Assembly: GCA_027006785.1 (NCBI GenBank) | Contig: JALTFR010000045.1 | Span: forward strand, 1-40,161 | Length of the DNA stretch: 40,161 nucleotides | Source of the DNA: Thermoplasmata archaeon | GTDB lineage: Archaea; Thermoplasmatota; Thermoplasmata; WALJ01 | Reading direction: 5' to 3' | In this document: one piece after another, positions 21,871 through 30,365 of the stretch | How positions within the stretch are numbered: position 1 is the stretch's first letter | Layout: the number at the start of each line of letters is the position of its first letter | The notes under the pieces: model-generated | Seen by the model: the letters and a program-made list of their open reading frames with translations, nothing else | Database searches by the model: none | Told to the model about the DNA's origin: nothing | Translations under genes and position numbers: made by a program

Positions 21871-22127
21871 ACGGATTCCTCTTTGGCCTCTTTCTTCCAG
21901 TCAGCTCTGACGAAAGGATAGTATGCCCCGCCAGCAAACTTGTATCCACATTTCTTGCATTCCCATATGCCTGTGCTCACCCTTCTGACACTCTCATGCT
22001 CACAGCGAGGGCAGACATAGCGGGCGGCCTTCATAGAATCTATCTTTCCGAGGCTGCGCCTTATCTTAACTCCGTATCTTGTACCGTATTTGCCGGATGC
22101 ACCGACCTTCTTCGTTCTTTTGGCCAT
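21867..22127 (-). CDS. rpl37ae: Ribosomal protein eL43 (L37Ae)
   Basis: This is an 86-residue large-subunit protein with MAKRTKKVGASGKYGTRYG and the zinc ribbon CPRCEHESVRRV...GIWECKKCGYKFAGGAY. Length and motifs are normal. An AGGAGG-like site precedes the ATG. It lies between rrp42 and rpoP, as in most Euryarchaeota. Confidence 0.97.
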   Translation of the reverse strand: MAKRTKKVGASGKYGTRYGVKIRRSLGKIDSMKAARYVCPRCEHESVRRVSTGIWECKKCGYKFAGGAYYPFVRADWKKEAKEESV

Positions 22128-22139
22128 TGGAATGCCTCC

Positions 22140-22946
22140 TTAGAGTGATTTCATCAGGATATCTCTCAGCTCGTTGCCCTTCTCTGTGGCTTTCCTGACA
22201 ATATCCTGGATTTCGGCGTAGCTGAATCCTCCATTTAAACCTTTCTGCATTGCCCTGACCCTTCCTTCCGGATCCGTGGAAACAGAAAGTCTTGCATCCG
22301 CCACTGTTTCCTCGTCAAGTGCCGGGTCAACGAGTATGACATCCTTTATCTTCACGAATGTGCTCATTATTGGGTAGTTATTTATGGGCATTGGGAAGTC
22401 CTCTCCGAGGTCATAGTCAGGGTATTGGTCTGCGAACTGTGAGGCGGGTACGGTGGCGCTCGCCAGCGCTGCCATTGCGGCCAGAGCCGCTGCATCAAAG
22501 AGGTTGCCGTCGTAATCCAGTATATGCACATCTATGAACATTATCCATACCAGTTCTCCTTCTTTTATGCAGAGTTTTTCCATATCCACTGCATGACCTT
22601 CCCTGAGACCTCTGTCAACAACCCTTGAAAGCTCTATTGACTCTGCATCTGGTGGTCCGCTCTCGAACGTGGGTGACGCCATGGGTATAAGCTCTGCATT
22701 CGTCGTCATGACACCGACATTAGGCGTGTCCGGGAAGGGAGATCCTATGGTCATCTTTATCCCCGCAAGAACGTCAGTGTTCCCGATATGAACCCTTGCG
22801 GAGCCTTCTGCGCTCTGTATCACATTGGTCTCTATGCTCACCTTCCTGTATTCGTCATATCCTCTTCCGTCTATCCTCTTTCCTTCTTCGAGACTGTTGT
22901 AGATATAATCCCTCAGTATCTCTGAAACTACCTTATTGCCGCTCAT
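22140..22946 (-). CDS. rrp42: Exosome complex subunit Rrp42
   Basis: This is the non-catalytic RNase PH-like subunit of the archaeal exosome ring, 268 residues long. Landmarks are EGKRIDGRGYDEYRKVSIET, GSARVHIGNTDVLAGIKM, FIDVHILDYDGNLFDAAALA and the C-terminal HhH-free tail. It pairs with Rrp41 to form the hexamer and helps bind RNA. The ATG at 22946 overlaps the rrp41 stop (TGATG); a GTG one codon before is an alternative. Confidence 0.96.
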   Translation of the reverse strand: MSGNKVVSEILRDYIYNSLEEGKRIDGRGYDEYRKVSIETNVIQSAEGSARVHIGNTDVLAGIKMTIGSPFPDTPNVGVMTTNAELIPMASPTFESGPPDAESIELSRVVDRGLREGHAVDMEKLCIKEGELVWIMFIDVHILDYDGNLFDAAALAAMAALASATVPASQFADQYPDYDLGEDFPMPINNYPIMSTFVKIKDVILVDPALDEETVADARLSVSTDPEGRVRAMQKGLNGGFSYAEIQDIVRKATEKGNELRDILMKSL

Positions 22947-23704
22947 CACTGCACCCCCTCTATTTCTTCCGTCTCTTCGCGGGCTATCATCTCGTACCTC
23001 TTTCTGAGGGCCTCCTTCTGAAGGCCGTAGATGTACTTTGCAGCGTCCATTGACATCTCCATGGCCTTGAATAGCTCCTCCTGTGTCATGTCACCGTCCA
23101 TCTGAAGAAGCACTATCTCGCCTGTCCGTGGTATGTATCCCATTGGGACATCGGCCTGACCGTAGTTGTCCTCTTCCTTTCCGAGGTCGAGGACTACGAC
23201 ATCATCAACCTTTCCGGATGCGACTCCGACCACAAGGTCCTTCATCGGTATGCCTGCGTCAGCCAGAGCAACTGATGCTGCCGTCAGGCCTGCACACCGC
23301 GTACCGGCATTTGCCTGCAGAACCTCTATGAAAACATCTATGCTTGACCTGGGAAATAGCTCTGTCATAACAACATGCTCCAGCGCCTCGGACGTTATCT
23401 TTGATATCTCGACCGACCTCCTGTCCGGTCCGGGCCTCTTCCTGTCGCCGACCGAGAAAGGTGCCATATTGTATCTGACCTGAACAATGGCCTTATTTGA
23501 CTTCTGAAGGTGCCTGGGATGAGCTTCCCTCGGTCCATAAACAGCTGCGAGTATCTTGTTCTTTCCCCATTCTACATATGCCGAGCCATCAGCCCTTTTC
23601 AGGACTCCGGCCTCTATCTTTATTGGTCTCAGTTCTTCGGGCTTTCTTCCGTCAATTCTCAGCCCGTTCTTGTCTATCAATTCAATATCCATCTTCATAC
23701 CCAT
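22946..23704 (-). CDS. rrp41: Exosome complex subunit Rrp41 (catalytic)
   Basis: This is the phosphorolytic 3'-to-5' exoribonuclease subunit, 252 residues long. [13 protein letters not shown] opens the RNase PH fold. [20 protein letters not shown] carries the RNA/phosphate-binding arginines. [20 protein letters not shown] holds the catalytic aspartate region, and [20 protein letters not shown] completes it. An AAGGAGG site is 7 nt before the ATG. Its gene follows rrp4 by 2 nt. Confidence 0.97.
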   Translation of the reverse strand: MGMKMDIELIDKNGLRIDGRKPEELRPIKIEAGVLKRADGSAYVEWGKNKILAAVYGPREAHPRHLQKSNKAIVQVRYNMAPFSVGDRKRPGPDRRSVEISKITSEALEHVVMTELFPRSSIDVFIEVLQANAGTRCAGLTAASVALADAGIPMKDLVVGVASGKVDDVVVLDLGKEEDNYGQADVPMGYIPRTGEIVLLQMDGDMTQEELFKAMEMSMDAAKYIYGLQKEALRKRYEMIAREETEEIEGVQ

Positions 23705-23706
23705 TT

Positions 23707-24414
23707 CTATTCCTCCTTACTTAAAATTCCTATCTCCTTGCTTTCTTTCTCCAGAAATTCCCTCACTCTATCGGTAAGTCCTATCGTATGTGCGTTATTG
23801 TCTATCATATTTATCGCCCTCATAGCAAGGGCAATTCCGTCAACATCTCCGTCTATCCATATCCTTCCGTTCTGGCCCACGAATATCCTGCACTGTGTGT
23901 ATTCTTTCAGGATGTTTATCATGGAACCTCCTTTTCCTATAACTCTAGGAACTTTGTATGCGGATATCTCCATTATGCTTCCACCGGTGAGCTTTCTCAG
24001 GCCCTGCTCCTTCATTGTGACCTTGACATGCTTTGCTTCATCTATTCCTGCCACCTTGAGGAGAACCACATCACCAACCTTCAGATATTTTCCGGTATCA
24101 CCGAAATCCACCTTCCAGGGGACCTCATTAACGTGCAAAGGCGCCGGGTACGGGGAATTTATATCGACAAGCCATGAGTTCGCACTCATCTCCTCCACTA
24201 TACCGATCACCTTGTCCCCGAACTTTGGCATATAATGCCCCTTCAATGGAAAGACATTCACATAGTTCCTACTTATATTTTTTATGCCCATCTGGGCCGC
24301 ATATATCTTTCCATCCTGTGCATATGCACCTGTTCCGGGCCTCATATCTCCTTCTGCTATGAGGTCTCCGGGCAACACAAGTTCCCTTTTCACTTCAATA
24401 CTTTCTTCGCTCAT
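23707..24414 (-). CDS. rrp4: Exosome complex RNA-binding subunit Rrp4
   Basis: This is the cap protein of the archaeal exosome, 235 residues long. An N-terminal domain ([20 protein letters not shown]) leads to an S1 domain ([20 protein letters not shown]) and a KH domain with [17 protein letters not shown], the GxxG loop being intact. It recruits A-rich RNA to the ring. The ATG lacks a strong SD but has a TATA element 27 nt upstream, inside the end of the SBDS gene. Confidence 0.97.
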   Translation of the reverse strand: MSEESIEVKRELVLPGDLIAEGDMRPGTGAYAQDGKIYAAQMGIKNISRNYVNVFPLKGHYMPKFGDKVIGIVEEMSANSWLVDINSPYPAPLHVNEVPWKVDFGDTGKYLKVGDVVLLKVAGIDEAKHVKVTMKEQGLRKLTGGSIMEISAYKVPRVIGKGGSMINILKEYTQCRIFVGQNGRIWIDGDVDGIALAMRAINMIDNNAHTIGLTDRVREFLEKESKEIGILSKEE

Positions 24415-24431
24415 TGTATCACGCTCTTAAC

Positions 24432-25130
24432 TCAATTATTTAAAATTTTTGTTTCAATCTCCCCTTTGCTCTTCTTTCCTATTTTATCCAGAAACTCAAC
24501 CTGCAGGCCTGCAGGCATCTCAACAACGCCTATCCACGAACCGTTGGGCTGCCATTCCTCTTTTATTATGGTGCCGTAAGAGACAATATCCCCGTAGATC
24601 TTTCCATATACATCGCCTGAGGCATGAACAGCTATTCTGACCTTTTCGAACCTTATGGGTATTATTGGCTTTATGGCATTGAGAACCGTTTGAACCTGCT
24701 TATCCGCCGCTTTGAATGGGTCTATATGCACATGGGCCTCCTCCATCGCAGCTTCTATTCTCGATGGAGGGTGAGGTGTCCTTGTCTGCGGATTTATGGC
24801 ATTCCTTGCTATTTCCGCAACTATCTGTCTCTTCTTTTCCTCCTGCATCTTCCTTCTCTGGTCGGTGGTGAGCTGGACATCGCCTTTCCCTATGATGGCC
24901 CGTGCAACCTCATTTACATCTGTGGTTCCGAAGACCTTCTTTATCATATCCTCGGATGCGCGGTCGCCTTTATGTGCATCCCTGAACACCTCTTCGGCAG
25001 CCATATACTGAAGGACGTCCTCAATCCTGCCTTCCCTTATGTCCTCAACGGCATCCGGGTCTATCAGGATTTCAAAGCGCTCTCCATGGCTCTCGAGCCT
25101 TGCTATTACGGCATCGTCAAGGCTTACCAT
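24432..25130 (-). CDS. Ribosome maturation protein SBDS homologue
   Basis: This is a 232-residue SBDS/Sdo1 family protein, which in other systems helps release the eIF6 factor from the large ribosomal subunit. The FYSH-type domain (ESHGERFEILIDPDAVEDIR and DRASEDMIKKVFGTTD) and the central QLTTDQRRKMQEEKKRQIVA segment are typical. The AINPQTRTPHPPSRIEAAME motif is diagnostic. An AAGGAGAT site precedes the ATG at 25130; the longer frame to 25169 is inside psmA. It is the second gene of the superoperon. Confidence 0.95.
   Translation of the reverse strand: MVSLDDAVIARLESHGERFEILIDPDAVEDIREGRIEDVLQYMAAEEVFRDAHKGDRASEDMIKKVFGTTDVNEVARAIIGKGDVQLTTDQRRKMQEEKKRQIVAEIARNAINPQTRTPHPPSRIEAAMEEAHVHIDPFKAADKQVQTVLNAIKPIIPIRFEKVRIAVHASGDVYGKIYGDIVSYGTIIKEEWQPNGSWIGVVEMPAGLQVEFLDKIGKKSKGEIETKILNN
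24435..24450 (-). promoter_or_regulatory. Internal TATA element before rrp4
   Basis: Minus-strand AAAAATTTTAAATAATT-like sequence spans the last codons of SBDS and is centred 27 nt before the rrp4 ATG. It could start a leaderless rrp4 transcript inside the operon. Confidence 0.45.
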
Positions 25131-25131
25131 C

Positions 25132-25878
25132 TCAATCTCCTTTGGATTCCCCGGATTTTCCCTTTCCAAGGACCTTATTTATCATCCTGCCAACTTCTTT
25201 CATCGAGTACTTTGAAAAGTTCTTTCCTTTCTGGATAACACCTATTTCAACGGAGATCGGATTGAGTTCCTCATCGTTGGCCTTCTGTAGGGCTTTCAGA
25301 CCGAGAGATATGGCCTCATCCTTCTTCATACCCTCTTTCCACTCCGCCTCGAGGACCTCCATGACCGCATCCTTGCCCGCACCGATGCTGGTGGCTCTGT
25401 AGCCGAAGAGAGCTCCGCTCGGGTCCGTCTCATAGAGTTTAGGACCATCATCGTCGATTCCCGCGATGAGCAATGCTATTCCAAAGGGCCTTACACCGCC
25501 ATACTGGGTGTACTGCTGCTTGTAATCGCATATCTTCCTTGCCAGAGCACTGGTTAGTATGGGCTCGTCATATGTTACCCTGTTTATCTGTGCCTGGACC
25601 CGAGCATAGTCCACGATTATTCTCGCATCTGCCACAAGGCCAGAGCATGAAACCCCTATATGTCCATCAATCTCGCATATCTTTTCAACCGAATCCGGGT
25701 CTATCAGCCTGGAACTCAGCCTTTTATCGGCAATAAGCACGACGCCATCCTTGAATGTTATTCCGATGGTCGTTGTACCTCTGGTCACTGCCACACGCGC
25801 ATATTCCACCTGGAAAAGGCGCCCGTCGGGGGAGAATACCGTTATCGCTCTATCATAAGCCATCTGTCCTGCCTGCAT
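25132..25878 (-). CDS. psmA: Proteasome subunit alpha
   Basis: This is the outer-ring subunit of the archaeal 20S proteasome, 248 residues long. The N-terminal gate YDRAITVFSPDGRLFQVEY is intact. LIADKRLSSRLIDPDSVEKI, GLVADARIIVDYARVQAQ and RPFGIALLIAGID follow in the expected order. The tail is longer and basic (GKGKSGESKGD), unlike HbYX docking partners. A TATA box lies about 37 nt upstream, with a GGTGA ribosome-binding site 6 nt before the ATG. It heads the proteasome–exosome superoperon. Confidence 0.97.
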   Translation of the reverse strand: MQAGQMAYDRAITVFSPDGRLFQVEYARVAVTRGTTTIGITFKDGVVLIADKRLSSRLIDPDSVEKICEIDGHIGVSCSGLVADARIIVDYARVQAQINRVTYDEPILTSALARKICDYKQQYTQYGGVRPFGIALLIAGIDDDGPKLYETDPSGALFGYRATSIGAGKDAVMEVLEAEWKEGMKKDEAISLGLKALQKANDEELNPISVEIGVIQKGKNFSKYSMKEVGRMINKVLGKGKSGESKGD

Positions 25879-25910
25879 TCAAATTCACCGGCGGCTCATC
25901 ATTAAAGGGG

Positions 25911-25920
25911 ATATAAAGTT
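25911..25920 (-). promoter_or_regulatory. TATA box of the proteasome–exosome superoperon
   Basis: Minus-strand AACTTTATAT is about 37 nt before the psmA ATG, leaving a short leader that just includes the GGTGA ribosome-binding site. Confidence 0.6.
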
Positions 25921-25958
25921 TTGTGAAAAAGAGGGGTAAAGGGATAAAGGGTTTGAAA

Positions 25959-27170
25959 TCATTCGTATGCGATTTCTCCGAACTCGGATTCGTCCAGTCC
26001 CATCTTCTCCTCTTCCTCGCTAACCCTCAGCTGTGTGATCTTTCCTATTATATAGAGGGCGACATAGGTGAAGAGGAAGGCGTATATTGAGACAAAAATG
26101 ACCGCTGCGGCTTCCTTGCCAAAGAAGGCTGCTCCACCGTAGAGAAGCCCGTTCGCTCCGTTCGGATTTACCGATGTGGTCGCAAATATTCCCAGCAGAA
26201 ACACCCCCAGGAATCCACCCACGCCGTGGACACCCCATACATCCAGAGCGTCGTCCCATCCACGGCTGTTTTTGAATTCCACTGCGAGATAGGAGACCAG
26301 CGATGCGGTGATACCTATTATCATCGCACTCTGAAGGGTTACATATCCTGCAGCCGGTGTTATGGTGGCAAGCCCTGCTACCGCACCCGTCAGGAAACCG
26401 AGTGATTTGGGCTTTCCTGCCCTTATGACCTCTATTATGAGCCATGTTATTGCTGCAAAAGATGCGGCTATATCTGTGTTCAGGAAGGCTATGGCGGTTA
26501 CCTCATCCACACGCAGCTCGCTTCCGGCATTGAAACCATACCAACCGAACCAGAGAAGTGCGGTTCCGAGAGCGACCATGGGTATGCTGTGCGGACCCGG
26601 CTGAACGAACTTCCTCTTTCCGATGAAGAACACCGCTGCAAGTGCTGCAAAGCCCGCACTGGCATGAACGACTATTCCTCCTGCGAAATCCAGGACTCCC
26701 CACTGTGCAAGGAATCCTCCGCCCCATACCCAGTGGGTGAGCGGGAAATAGACGAAGAGGAGCCATGCAGTCAGGAATATCATGTATGCCCTGAACTTTA
26801 CCCTGTCGGCGAATGCACCGGTGATGAGGGCCGGTGTTATAACCGCAAACATCATCTGGTATGCGATGAAAAGTATCATCGGTATCTGTTCGTTTCCTGG
26901 GAAGGGCATACCAACAGAGATGTTGTTCAGGAAAAGATAGTCAGCGCCACCTATTATTCCGTGCACGTCATGTCCGAATGCCATTGTGAAACCCACTGTG
27001 ACCCATAGAATTGTCGTCCATCCCAGAGATACAAAGCTCTGCATCATTATGGTCAGTGTGTTCTTTCTTCCTACAAGGCCACCGTAGAAAAATGCCAGAC
27101 CCGGCGTCATGAGCATGACCAGGCTGGTGGCCACAAGCATGAATGCTGTGCTTCCTGTATCGAATGCCAT
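25959..27170 (-). CDS. amt: Ammonium transporter Amt
   Basis: This is a 403-residue channel with 11 predicted membrane helices. Helix 1 has TPGLAFFYGGLVGRKNTL. The twin pore histidines are in LTHWVWGGG and DVWGVHGVGGFLG. DFAGGIVVHASAGFAALAA and LWFGWYGFNAGSEL are family signatures. The C-terminal tail (KITQLRVSEEEEKMGLDESE) includes the segment that usually meets PII. AGGTGAT precedes the ATG at 27170, which beats the upstream starts in the same frame. No glnK/PII gene is adjacent, although that is the usual arrangement. Confidence 0.95.
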   Translation of the reverse strand: MAFDTGSTAFMLVATSLVMLMTPGLAFFYGGLVGRKNTLTIMMQSFVSLGWTTILWVTVGFTMAFGHDVHGIIGGADYLFLNNISVGMPFPGNEQIPMILFIAYQMMFAVITPALITGAFADRVKFRAYMIFLTAWLLFVYFPLTHWVWGGGFLAQWGVLDFAGGIVVHASAGFAALAAVFFIGKRKFVQPGPHSIPMVALGTALLWFGWYGFNAGSELRVDEVTAIAFLNTDIAASFAAITWLIIEVIRAGKPKSLGFLTGAVAGLATITPAAGYVTLQSAMIIGITASLVSYLAVEFKNSRGWDDALDVWGVHGVGGFLGVFLLGIFATTSVNPNGANGLLYGGAAFFGKEAAAVIFVSIYAFLFTYVALYIIGKITQLRVSEEEEKMGLDESEFGEIAYE

Positions 27171-27190
27171 ATTATCACCTTTGAGAGCCC

Positions 27191-27204
27191 GTATTCGAGA
27201 ATAC
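27191..27204. promoter_or_regulatory. Candidate operator upstream of amt
   Basis: GTATTCGAGAATAC is a perfect inverted repeat (6-bp arms, 2-bp spacer). It lies between a TATA-like AAGCTTTAT (about 27211-27219) and the amt start at 27170, where a bound repressor would block initiation. It does not match the methanogen NrpR site. The rest of 27171-27395 shows no gene. Confidence 0.4.
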
Positions 27205-27395
27205 ATCATAAAGCTTTTGCAGAAACAGAAGAAATATGTGAGCATATATGGGTATTATGAGACAAATCTGCCACAATACGGAAAATCAGAGATATAAAAG
27301 CGAAAAATCGGGGAATTATCTCAGACACAGGAAAGGATTTTCTTGGTAAAAACCCTGAAAAGAAGCAAGCGATCACACATTGCTTTAGAAGGAGA

Positions 27396-27505
27396 TGGTC
27401 CCGGCTCCCGGATTCGAACCGGGGGCCTGCGGATTTCGGCGGATTCCGGATTGCTCCGGTGACACACTACAGTCCGCCGCTCTAGCCAGACTGAGCTAAG
27501 CCGGG
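27396..27505 (-). tRNA. tRNA-Tyr (GTA) with intron and encoded CCA
   Basis: The acceptor CCCGGCT pairs with AGCCGGG, giving the C1-G72 pair typical of archaeal tRNA-Tyr; the discriminator is A73 and CCA is encoded (27396-27398). The T arm is CCCGG-TTCGAAT-CCGGG. The anticodon stem GCGGA/TCCGC holds loop CTGTAGA (anticodon GTA), broken after position 37 by an intron of about 32 nt (27435-27466). The intron folds into a CCGGA-GCAA-TCCGG hairpin with a GNRA-type loop. Exact splice sites are estimated from the loop. Confidence 0.93.
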
Positions 27506-27630
27506 ATATTTCGCACTAAACAGGGTGCCGTATTTGTATTTTTCTGATATCTTATGCCCGGATACAGATGATATAACTCAGTTTTAGGAATGCTTAAATA
27601 GGTTATATAGATGGAAAAACGGTGATATCC

Positions 27631-28770
27631 TTGAAGCTCGTGAAACAGTTGCTTTCCGGATTTGCGGTCCTCCTCCTCATGAGTACTATAGTGTACGCTT
27701 CCATGCCTGCATCCGCACAGAGCTCGAATGGAGACCTTGTAATCTATGCCTATGACAGTTTCGCGTCATGGGGGCTCAAAAATGCAACAATACCTGAATT
27801 CGAGCAGATGTACGGGGTGCATGTGGAGGTGAGAACATACGGAGATTCCGGACAGGTTCTGGGAAAGGCAATAATGGAGAAGAAGGACCCGCAGGCGGAT
27901 GTAATAATAGGCGTTGACAACTCGCTTCTGCAGAAGGCTCTGGACAACGATGTCTTTGAGCCGTATACTCCTGAGAACATGAGTTCCATACCCAAAGAGC
28001 TTGACTTCGACCCGAGCCACCATGTGGTCCCCTTCGATTACGGGTATGTTGCGCTCGTATACAACAAATCCCAGGTGAGCCAGCCTCCACAGACGTTCGA
28101 TGATCTGATAAAGCCCGAGTGGAAGGGAAAGATAATACTTGAGGACCCGAGGACATCCAGCACGGGGATGATATTTCTTTTATGGAGCATAGCTGCCAAT
28201 GATAATCACTTCAATTCTTCATACTGGACAAAACTGTCAAAAAACTCCCTGACAATAACATCAGGGTGGGACAGCGCATATGAGATGTTCACCGCAGGAG
28301 AGGCACCGATAGTGGTGAGCTATGCCACGGATCCTGCATACTGGGTCGAATACTACAACAGCACGAACTACGGGGCATCATTTCTGAAGGTCAACGGAAA
28401 ATATGCCGGTTATCTGCAGATCGAGGGGATAGGTGTGGTGAAAGGCGCAAAACACCGGGAACTTGCAGAGAGATTCGTAGACTTCGCAATATCCCCGCAG
28501 TTCCAGAAGAAAATCCCACTCACCAACTGGATGTTCCCTGTAAATTCGAACGCAGCTCTACCAGACTGCTTCAGATATGCGGTAAGGCCGGAAACGAACC
28601 TTACGATACCTGCAAAGATTCTTGCCGAAAAGCACGATGAATGGCTACAGGAATGGCAGAGCGCCATATCTTCCGGAGGGTCCTCCAACAGCCCATCACT
28701 ACCTGCGGCATGGATACTTCTGGCAATTCTGGCAGCTATCTTCGTCACCGGGGAGAGAAGGAAAAGATGA
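27631..28770 (+). CDS. ABC transporter binding protein, thiamine-type, C-terminally anchored
   Basis: This is a 379-residue exported binding protein of the ThiB/TbpA type. After a signal peptide (LVKQLLSGFAVLLLMS), the mature part has LVIYAYDSFASWGLKNATIP and EFEQMYGVHVEVRTYGDSGQ. PQADVIIGVDNSLLQKAL, VVPFDYGYVALVYNKSQV and FLLWSIAAND follow. There is no lipobox cysteine; instead a Ser/Asn/Pro linker leads to a C-terminal membrane helix (SLPAAWILLAILAAIFVTG) and ERRKR. The start is TTG at 27631, since GGTGAT (27621-27626) is a ribosome-binding site at the right distance; GTG 27622 would lie inside it. A TATA box is at about 27592-27607. Thiamine or a phosphorylated form is the likely ligand; iron or other small anions are less likely. 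Confidence 0.85.
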   Translation: MKLVKQLLSGFAVLLLMSTIVYASMPASAQSSNGDLVIYAYDSFASWGLKNATIPEFEQMYGVHVEVRTYGDSGQVLGKAIMEKKDPQADVIIGVDNSLLQKALDNDVFEPYTPENMSSIPKELDFDPSHHVVPFDYGYVALVYNKSQVSQPPQTFDDLIKPEWKGKIILEDPRTSSTGMIFLLWSIAANDNHFNSSYWTKLSKNSLTITSGWDSAYEMFTAGEAPIVVSYATDPAYWVEYYNSTNYGASFLKVNGKYAGYLQIEGIGVVKGAKHRELAERFVDFAISPQFQKKIPLTNWMFPVNSNAALPDCFRYAVRPETNLTIPAKILAEKHDEWLQEWQSAISSGGSSNSPSLPAAWILLAILAAIFVTGERRKR

Positions 28771-30365
28771 ATAGGAGATCTCTTTTTCTCATCCCTCTTA
28801 TTTTTCTTCTTGCCTTCTTCGCATATCCTGTGGTATCTCTGCTTTATCTCGGGCTGTGGAACGGCGGTGCCACGCTCTCATATCTGAAAGAGGCCTTTGA
28901 GCAGTACAGACACGTGATTGGATTTACCGTCTATCAGGCATTTCTCAGTTCGATACTGACACTCTGCATAGGGCTGCCGGGTGCCTATATCATGGGCAAC
29001 TATGCCTTCAGGGGAAAATCCCTGATTAAAGCCATAAGCACCGTTCCGTTCATACTCCCATCCATAATCGTTGTTCTGGGATTCCTCGCTCTTTTCGGTA
29101 ACCGTGGTCTTATCAATCATCTTCTCGAACCTTTCGGCATCCATATCAGAATACTTTACAGCCTGACTGCGATACTCCTTGCCCACGCCTTCTATAACTT
29201 TCCGATAGTGATTCGCATGGTCGGCTCGGCATGGGAGAACATGGATTCTTCTTACGAAGATGCGGCCGCATCTCTCGGTGCAGGTCCATGGAAAAGATTC
29301 CTGTATGTTACGCTGCCCCTGCTTGCCCCCTCGATGGTCTCCGCATTCACACTAGTATTCGCATACTGCTTCATGTCCTTTGCCATAGTCCTCATACTGG
29401 GGGGGGCTCAATATGCAACCATAGAGGTGGAAATATACGTCCTTGCGACCGTTCTGATACAGCCTCACATGGCGAGCGCTCTCTCAATAATACAGATTGC
29501 AATATCTCTGATATTCATCTGGACCTACACGCATTTCGGCAGGAATGGGGCCTCAGGAATCAGAAGGATGAAAAAAATAAGGGGATTTTCACCTGCCAGT
29601 GTGTCTGTTCTAGTCTATTCAGCAATTATCTCATTCTTCATACTTGGGCCCATGCTATCTGTGGTCTACTATTCCTTTGTCACGGGCTGGGGCGGTTCCT
29701 TCACCCTTCACTGGTACAGGCTTCTATTCTCCGAAGGAGCATCATCCGTTATAGGGATAAGGCCTATAAGGGCAATAGGCAACTCGCTGTTCTTCGCTTT
29801 TCTCACTGTTGTCATAACGGTGCCTCTTGCGCTCTTATCATCCTTCTGGGCAAAGGAACATGGGAAATGGGTGCCTTTGATCATGGTATCTGTGGCAGTA
29901 TCCTCGGTAACACTTGGCTGGGCTTACATCGGGGCATTTCTTAAAACCGGGATATACGAAAGCTGGCCAATCATAGCTCTGGCACACTCGATTATAGCAT
30001 TCCCTCTGGTGTTTCGCTCGGTCTATAATTCGGCGGTTTCGATGGATGATGACCTCAGAAATGCCGCCAGAAGCCTCGGTGCCGGACCCATCAGGGCATT
30101 CCTATATGCTGAACTTCCCCAAATACGCCCCGGAATGCTTGTGGGCGCGACCTTTGCGTTTGCCATATCTCTGGGTGAGTTCGGAGCGACCCTCCTCCTC
30201 TACCGTCCGGAATACACGACAATGCCTATTGCAATATACAGGATACTCGGTACTAGAGCGTTCGGGAGCGCCGCTGCCATGTCGGTTGTCCTTATGCTTC
30301 TGGCAGGCATATCCTTTTTATTGATTGACAGGATTGGTGGCTCACAGGAAAGGAGCGCATTCTGA
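28767..30365 (+). CDS. ABC transporter permease, fused double domain (ThiP/FbpB type)
   Basis: This is a 532-residue membrane protein of two fused permease halves, about 12 helices in all. Each half carries an EAA loop that contacts the ATPase: EDAAASLGAGPWKRFLYVTL in the first half and RNAARSLGAGPIRAFLYAEL in the second. The ATG overlaps the binding-protein stop by 4 nt (ATGA), and the next gene overlaps the stop by one base. A fused permease beside a ThiB-like protein fits thiamine import, though iron importers share the same layout. Confidence 0.9.
   Translation: MNRRSLFLIPLIFLLAFFAYPVVSLLYLGLWNGGATLSYLKEAFEQYRHVIGFTVYQAFLSSILTLCIGLPGAYIMGNYAFRGKSLIKAISTVPFILPSIIVVLGFLALFGNRGLINHLLEPFGIHIRILYSLTAILLAHAFYNFPIVIRMVGSAWENMDSSYEDAAASLGAGPWKRFLYVTLPLLAPSMVSAFTLVFAYCFMSFAIVLILGGAQYATIEVEIYVLATVLIQPHMASALSIIQIAISLIFIWTYTHFGRNGASGIRRMKKIRGFSPASVSVLVYSAIISFFILGPMLSVVYYSFVTGWGGSFTLHWYRLLFSEGASSVIGIRPIRAIGNSLFFAFLTVVITVPLALLSSFWAKEHGKWVPLIMVSVAVSSVTLGWAYIGAFLKTGIYESWPIIALAHSIIAFPLVFRSVYNSAVSMDDDLRNAARSLGAGPIRAFLYAELPQIRPGMLVGATFAFAISLGEFGATLLLYRPEYTTMPIAIYRILGTRAFGSAAAMSVVLMLLAGISFLLIDRIGGSQERSAF

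Noticed and set aside
27246-27395. Small gene or RNA between amt and tRNA-Tyr
   Set aside because: No open frame with a ribosome-binding site and no convincing fold; left as plain intergenic DNA.
27435-27466. Extra bases of tRNA-Tyr as a long variable arm
   Set aside because: The insertion lies in the anticodon loop after position 37, the normal archaeal intron site; the variable loop is short.
27506-27630. TPP riboswitch upstream of the thiamine-type importer
   Set aside because: No CTGAGA or other conserved THI-element parts, and the TATA box at about 27592-27607 leaves only a very short leader.
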